Source: Deltaproteobacteria bacterium
GTDB taxonomy: Bacteria > Desulfobacterota > Syntrophia > Syntrophales > UBA5619
Length of the DNA: 26,796 bases
Direction of reading: 5' to 3'
Assembly: GCA_026388365.1 (NCBI GenBank)
Contig: JAPLJW010000073.1
Span: 1 to 26,796, forward strand
Made by a program: the position numbers and the translations under genes. The notes beneath the pieces are model-generated. The model saw nothing but the letters and a program-made list of their open reading frames with translations, ran no database searches and was not told the origin of the DNA. The number at the start of each line of letters is the position of its first letter. The first letter of the stretch is position 1. Below are positions 23,564 through 26,796 of this stretch, in pieces.

Positions 23564-24382
23564 GTGAAACAGGAAAAAACCAAGCTGGGCAAATTTGAAA
23601 TGCAGCTTCTCGCCTATGCCCAACTCAGGGAAAAAGAATTCATCTCCTCGGGCGAAATTGCCTCCGCCCTGGATATTAATGCCGAACAGGAATGGAAACT
23701 CCTCAACCGGATGACGACCTCCGGTCTGATTATCCGTTTGAAAAGGGGCGTCTATCTGGTCCCTTCCCGCATGCCTGCCGGCGGACGGTGGACGGTCAGC
23801 GGCTATTACATCCTTTCCAAGCTCATGGAGGTCATCAAAGGCCGATACCAGATCAGCGGTCCCAGCGCCTTTAACTTTTATGGCTTCGACGACCAGGTCC
23901 CAAACCGGATTTATGTTTATAACGACCGGATTTTCGGAGAAAAGGAGATCGGCGGAACCGATTTCGTGTTTATCAAAACGAACATCAAACGGTTGGGTTC
24001 GACAAAGAACTTGAAGACGCCTGATGGCATCGATGCCGTCATGGCCACCAAAACCAGGGCGCTGGTCGATGCCGTGTATGACTGGTCTCGGTACAACACC
24101 CTTCCACGGGCCTACGGATGGATCGCGGAGACGCTGAAAAAAGACCCGGCCATTATCGAGGACCTTGTCGGCGACACGCTCCAATACGGCAACAAGGGGA
24201 CGGTCAAGCGCATCGGATACCTGCTTGCCCAACTCGGCATCGCCGCTGATCGTCTCCTTGAAATGAAACAAAAACTCGGCCATGCCAAGTCGCTGATCCC
24301 CTGGATAGCCGGTCAGGTGGCAAAAGGAAGCGTCAATAAGGAATGGGGGTTGATTGTCAATGGATCCATCCCGCGATCATAG
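23564..24382 (+). CDS. AbiEi-type antitoxin (type IV toxin-antitoxin)
   Basis: A 272-residue protein with an N-terminal winged-helix-like region (LGKFEMQLLAYAQLREKEF, then TTSGLIIRLKRGVYLVP) followed by the AbiEi C-terminal part (ISGPSAFNFYGF, KTRALVDAVYDW). The GTG start follows GGAAGGA at a rather long spacing; the ATG at 23510 is disfavoured because it lies inside the promoter. The N-terminal domain binds DNA and represses its own operon, and the rest counteracts the nucleotidyltransferase toxin. It ends in TAG and overlaps the toxin gene by 23 nt, the usual AbiE arrangement. Confidence 0.78.
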   Translation: MKQEKTKLGKFEMQLLAYAQLREKEFISSGEIASALDINAEQEWKLLNRMTTSGLIIRLKRGVYLVPSRMPAGGRWTVSGYYILSKLMEVIKGRYQISGPSAFNFYGFDDQVPNRIYVYNDRIFGEKEIGGTDFVFIKTNIKRLGSTKNLKTPDGIDAVMATKTRALVDAVYDWSRYNTLPRAYGWIAETLKKDPAIIEDLVGDTLQYGNKGTVKRIGYLLAQLGIAADRLLEMKQKLGHAKSLIPWIAGQVAKGSVNKEWGLIVNGSIPRS

Positions 24383-25277
24383 GATTTCGGTCCACGAAGA
24401 TCAGGCGTTCTTCCGCGAGGCGGTGCTTTTCACCGCGGGCCAGACAGGATTGAATGCAACCCTCATCGAAAAGGATTATTTCTGCACAGTCCTTCTGCAC
24501 TATCTTTATGACCAGCCGGACAGCCCACTCATCTTCCGGGGAGGCACCTGCATCGGCAAGGTCTATGCCGATTTTTACCGACTCAGCGAAGACCTCGATT
24601 TCATGATTTCGACGCCACCTGAAGCGAGCATTTCCGTGCGACGGAAACGGATGGCGCCGGTGAGGGAATGGGTGAGGAAAATTTCGGAAGAGATGAGCAT
24701 CCTAACCCTCCCTGAGGATTTCACCGGGCATAACAGCTCCCGGCAGTATGTCGCTTATGTGACCTACCCTTCGGTTTTCCTCACGGATGAAGCGGCCCGT
24801 ATCAAGATTGAAGTAGGTTTGCGCGAAGCGCCCCTGATGCCGCCTGTGCAAATGAAGGCCAGAACGCTGCTTCTGAACCCTTTTACTCGAAAATCCCTGG
24901 TTCCCGACATCGATTTGACGACCTTGTCCATGAAGGAGGCCATCGCCGAAAAGTTGCGGGCGGCATTGACACGGTTAGAGCCGGCCATTCGTGACTTCTT
25001 CGATATCGATTATCTGGCCTCCCAAAATAAGATGAATCTCAACGATCGGCATCTCTTCCAGCTTCTCGCCGAAAAGCTGAAGGTTCCGGGAAATCCGCCT
25101 ATCGATCTATCGCCGGCGCGAAAAGATAAACTCAAGACCCAGATCAACACGGAACTGAAACCGGTGCTACGTCCCGTCGATTTTGAAAGATTTGACCTTG
25201 AGCGGGTTTTTAATATTGCGGCGGAAATTGGTCAGATGTTGCCGAAAAGGGGAAAGGAATTCTCTTCCTTGAAATAA
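24360..25277 (+). CDS. AbiEii/AbiGii-type nucleotidyltransferase toxin
   Basis: A 305-residue DUF1814-type nucleotidyltransferase. The polymerase-beta-like signature is FRGGTCIGKVYADF (59-72) followed by SEDLDFMI (76-83), giving GG(T/S)...DxD. IKIEV supplies the third strand position, and EAIAEKLRAAL is the conserved helix. The start is ATG 24360; TTG 24354 is possible. AbiE systems abort phage infection or stabilise mobile DNA by modifying RNA, with tRNA as target in characterised relatives. The tight overlap with the antitoxin gene indicates a translationally coupled pair. Confidence 0.82.
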   Translation: MDPSRDHRISVHEDQAFFREAVLFTAGQTGLNATLIEKDYFCTVLLHYLYDQPDSPLIFRGGTCIGKVYADFYRLSEDLDFMISTPPEASISVRRKRMAPVREWVRKISEEMSILTLPEDFTGHNSSRQYVAYVTYPSVFLTDEAARIKIEVGLREAPLMPPVQMKARTLLLNPFTRKSLVPDIDLTTLSMKEAIAEKLRAALTRLEPAIRDFFDIDYLASQNKMNLNDRHLFQLLAEKLKVPGNPPIDLSPARKDKLKTQINTELKPVLRPVDFERFDLERVFNIAAEIGQMLPKRGKEFSSLK

Positions 25278-25355
25278 ATATTCGTATATCCTATGAAAAA
25301 GCAGATCATAAAAAACATAGGCCCAGAAGGCCACAGGCGCCGTCTTAGAGTGTCC

Positions 25356-25383
25356 TGGTGGAGGCGGCGGGAGTCGAACCCGC
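25356..25383 (-). repeat. att-like copy of the ssrA 3' end
   Basis: 28 bp identical to the 3' end of the tmRNA gene at 26457-26484 and in the same orientation (it begins TGGTGGAGGCGGCGGGAG). Sequences on either side diverge at once. A direct repeat of an ssrA 3' end is the standard footprint of tyrosine-integrase islands. Confidence 0.85.
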
Positions 25384-25567
25384 ATCTCACGAGTTAAGTA
25401 ATTAAATCTATTAAGCATAGATTGACCATGACCGCTGCTTGACCCTATCCGATCATCGCAATTAACCATTTTCGCAGCTCAAGAAGTGACAATATCGCTT
25501 GATTTCGTATGTGGATATGTGTTAGGCTGTAATACACGTAACGCATAATCCATTTTGAGGTTGAGCA

Positions 25568-25786
25568 ATGTCTAAAATATTGAACGTCCGGCTTACGGAT
25601 GACATATCATCCCGTCTCGATTTTCTGGCTGATAAGACGAAACGTCCAAAAAGCTTCTATATCAGGGAAATCCTTGTCCGGCACCTTCCGGAGTATGAAG
25701 ACGCCTATCTTGCCCTTGATCGCATCAACGACAGGAACGCTAAATATTACTCGACAGAGGACATGGAGAAGATCCTTGACCTATAG
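25568..25786 (+). CDS. Ribbon-helix-helix antitoxin (RelB/CopG-like)
   Basis: A 72-residue protein with the RHH pattern: an N-terminal strand SKILNVRLTDD, then helices SSRLDFLADKT and KSFYIREILVRHL, and a C-terminal tail that would wrap the toxin. It binds DNA as a dimer and represses its operon. ATG 25568 follows TTGAGGTTGAGC (GAGG). An imperfect inverted repeat, GTGTTAGGCTGTAATACAC, at 25519-25537 upstream may be its operator. It overlaps the toxin gene by 11 nt. Confidence 0.82.
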   Translation: MSKILNVRLTDDISSRLDFLADKTKRPKSFYIREILVRHLPEYEDAYLALDRINDRNAKYYSTEDMEKILDL

Positions 25787-26060
25787 CATCCAATGGCATG
25801 AAACAGCCATAAACGATCTAAAGAATATTGATCGTCAAACGCAAAAGAAGATCATAGCCAGGGTAAAGGATTATCTTTCTAAAGATCCTCTCAGCCTGGG
25901 TAAGCCGCTCAAAGGAATCTTCAAGGGCCTTTATCGCTACCGCTACGGATCTTACCGTATCATTTACGCCATAGACCGAGGGTCAGTGGTGATTCTGATT
26001 TTAAGAATAGCAGATAGAAAAGATGTTTACGAAATTCATATACGAACGAAGGAAAAATAA
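25776..26060 (+). CDS. RelE/ParE-family toxin
   Basis: A 94-residue RelE/ParE-fold protein. TYSIQWHETAINDLKNID is the usual first strand and helix, and LKGIFKGLYRYRYGSYRIIY (62-81) is the core with the basic residues used for ribosome/mRNA contact, followed by VILILRIADRKDVYE. The start is TTG 25776, which has GGAGA upstream and is the only start that keeps the N-terminal strand. It would cleave mRNA on the ribosome (RelE type) or act on gyrase (ParE type); I cannot decide which. Together with the RHH gene it forms a complete toxin-antitoxin operon. Confidence 0.82.
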   Translation: MTYSIQWHETAINDLKNIDRQTQKKIIARVKDYLSKDPLSLGKPLKGIFKGLYRYRYGSYRIIYAIDRGSVVILILRIADRKDVYEIHIRTKEK

Positions 26061-26076
26061 CCTTACCCCTTTTTAT

Positions 26077-26343
26077 ATGTACCTTCAGGGCCTTTTTAAA
26101 GCATGCCACGCCAAATCTGTATTCTACTACCAATTAGCAAAGAGTTTTGATAGCCAAAGTGGTTCCGCTGATAAGGATCAATTCTTTAAGTGGCAAGCTG
26201 TAAGCTGGGATTTCGAGGCCATGAAACAAACAGTTATGGGTATAATGAAAGCGATACAGCCTGGTAAAGATGTGCCATTCAGTGATAGGGACTACACAAG
26301 AATCAAAGAAGAAGATCTGAAGAATGTTCAAGCAGAAAAATAA
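26077..26343 (+). CDS. Small hypothetical protein
   Basis: An 88-residue ORF from ATG 26077 (the frame is open from 26023, overlapping the toxin gene). It is not recognised. The sequence is polar and probably helical (MYLQGLFKACHAKSVFYYQL near the start, KEEDLKNVQAEK at the end), without signal peptide, membrane span or cysteine motif. It is AT-richer than the catabolic genes, like the rest of the ssrA-flanked segment. It may not be expressed. Confidence 0.35.
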   Translation: MYLQGLFKACHAKSVFYYQLAKSFDSQSGSADKDQFFKWQAVSWDFEAMKQTVMGIMKAIQPGKDVPFSDRDYTRIKEEDLKNVQAEK

Positions 26344-26387
26344 GGACACCGACGACGATTTGAGGTCGGTTTACACGCAAAGCGCAA

Positions 26388-26441
26388 AGGTCGTTTTCGT
26401 TGACAAAACTGACAAAGAATTGACAATGGGAAAAACGACCT
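26388..26441. repeat. Inverted repeat with three TGACAA direct repeats beside the att site
   Basis: AGGTCGTTTT (26388-26397) is inverted exactly as AAAACGACCT (26432-26441). Between the arms TGACAA occurs at 26401, 26410 and 26421. It lies 16 bp from the ssrA att core, where integrase or excisionase arm sites are usually found. The function is inferred from position only. Confidence 0.5.
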
Positions 26442-26456
26442 AAGTACTTGAAATCA

Positions 26457-26484
26457 TGGTGGAGGCGGCGGGAGTCGAACCCGC
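26457..26484 (-). repeat. att-like core within the resident ssrA 3' end
   Basis: The T-arm and acceptor 3' portion of tmRNA, identical over 28 bp to 25356-25383. It is the chromosomal half of a direct repeat that brackets 1.07 kb carrying the RHH/RelE pair. Confidence 0.8.
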
Positions 26485-26796
26485 GTCCGGAAACCTTCCA
26501 CTGCACTTTCTACGCACGTATCTTCTGTTTTGAGATTCGCCCCTGAGGGCTCCCGGAAGCAGGATCCCTCGATCGCTATCCTGTTTTATGGCTTTTCGCC
26601 CCTCTCCCCCCAGGCGTGGAAAAGCGGTTATCCTGCCCGTATGACGCCTCCGAACCGGCCCGACAGGCGAAACCGGGGAGACGTTAGCCGACTAAGCGGC
26701 TAAAGCGTAATCGTAGTTGTCTGCGATTATATTGTCCTGCCTGTTTAACGAGGCCTGCAGGAACCTCGGTACGCTTATGCAGCTTCACATATCCCC
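26457..26796 (-). ncRNA. ssrA: tmRNA (ssrA), 5' end beyond the window
   Basis: On the - strand the gene ends with the T-arm GCGGGTTCGACTCCCGC, then CGCCTCCACCA, encoded CCA included. The tag reading frame is at 26724-26692: GCA GAC AAC TAC GAT TAC GCT TTA GCC GCT TAG, peptide ADNYDYALAA, with the usual LAA degron. GC-rich pseudoknot segments fill the rest. The sequence reaches the GGGGATATGTGAAGC part of the 5' domain, so the first roughly 20 nt, including the 5' acceptor strand, are missing. It rescues stalled ribosomes together with SmpB. Its 3' end is a common integration site. Confidence 0.95.

Noticed and set aside
25356..25383. A tRNA gene at this position
   Set aside because: Only a T-arm/acceptor-like end is present with no anticodon or D arm upstream; the 28-bp identity to ssrA explains it as an att copy.
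1..26796. CRISPR array
   Set aside because: No regularly spaced repeat-spacer pattern is visible; all repeats found are dispersed or two-copy.

Overview
The window looks like chromosomal DNA of a GC-rich, anaerobic-type proteobacterial lineage. I suspect Desulfobacterota (deltaproteobacterial, Syntrophales-like), because of the intergenic repeats that open with GCAGGCTGTTGAAAAA and the ssrA tag ADNYDYALAA, but this assignment is low confidence. About 23 kb is a catabolic locus, and the last 3.8 kb is a small accessory zone abutting the tmRNA gene.

Left end (1-1702, + strand). A 5'-truncated DapB-like protein is fused to two zinc ribbons and a C-terminal membrane anchor. A divergent PP2C-like phosphatase follows.

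Transporter 1 (1718-6074, + strand). A near-consensus sigma70 promoter precedes a periplasmic binding protein, a hairpin, a fused two-domain permease with an extra N-terminal membrane region, and an ATPase. This is an AfuABC/FbpABC-type ABC importer.

Main operon (17785 down to 6168, - strand). In transcription order it holds a second transporter of the same family (binding protein, permease, ATPase with an in-frame amber codon before the TOBE domain), an IolG-like inositol dehydrogenase, an IolM-like zinc dehydrogenase, an IolN-like creatininase-fold hydrolase, an IolO-like epimerase, a PfkB kinase, an IolI-like TIM-barrel isomerase and a second PfkB kinase. IolG+IolM+IolN+IolO plus a TM0415-like kinase matches the variant inositol route described for Thermotoga maritima (inositol, 2-keto-inositol, diketo-inositol, 5-keto-L-gluconate, D-tagaturonate) rather than the Bacillus IolBCDEJ route. 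Both transporters lack the di-tyrosine of iron binders and carry an HD...E pattern recalled from the sugar-phosphate binder AfuA, so I infer uptake of a phosphorylated polyol such as inositol phosphate. Three copies of one intergenic repeat family lie inside the operon, two of them inverted around iolN.

Divergent operon (18363-22951, + strand). A HAD phosphatase, an SDR oxidoreductase, a benzaldehyde-lyase/acetolactate-synthase-like ThDP enzyme and an MFS transporter. It shares a 577-bp divergent control region with the main operon. The HAD enzyme could dephosphorylate the imported substrate, and the ThDP enzyme could make or break an acyloin bond. No transcription regulator gene is visible in the window.

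Accessory zone (22966-26457). Remnants of an IS91-like transposase and a tyrosine integrase, an AbiEi/AbiEii toxin-antitoxin pair, an RHH/RelE toxin-antitoxin pair and a small unknown ORF. A 28-bp exact copy of the ssrA 3' end (25356-25383) and the resident ssrA end (26457-26484) flank the RHH/RelE segment as att-like direct repeats. The window ends inside tmRNA (- strand, 5' end missing).
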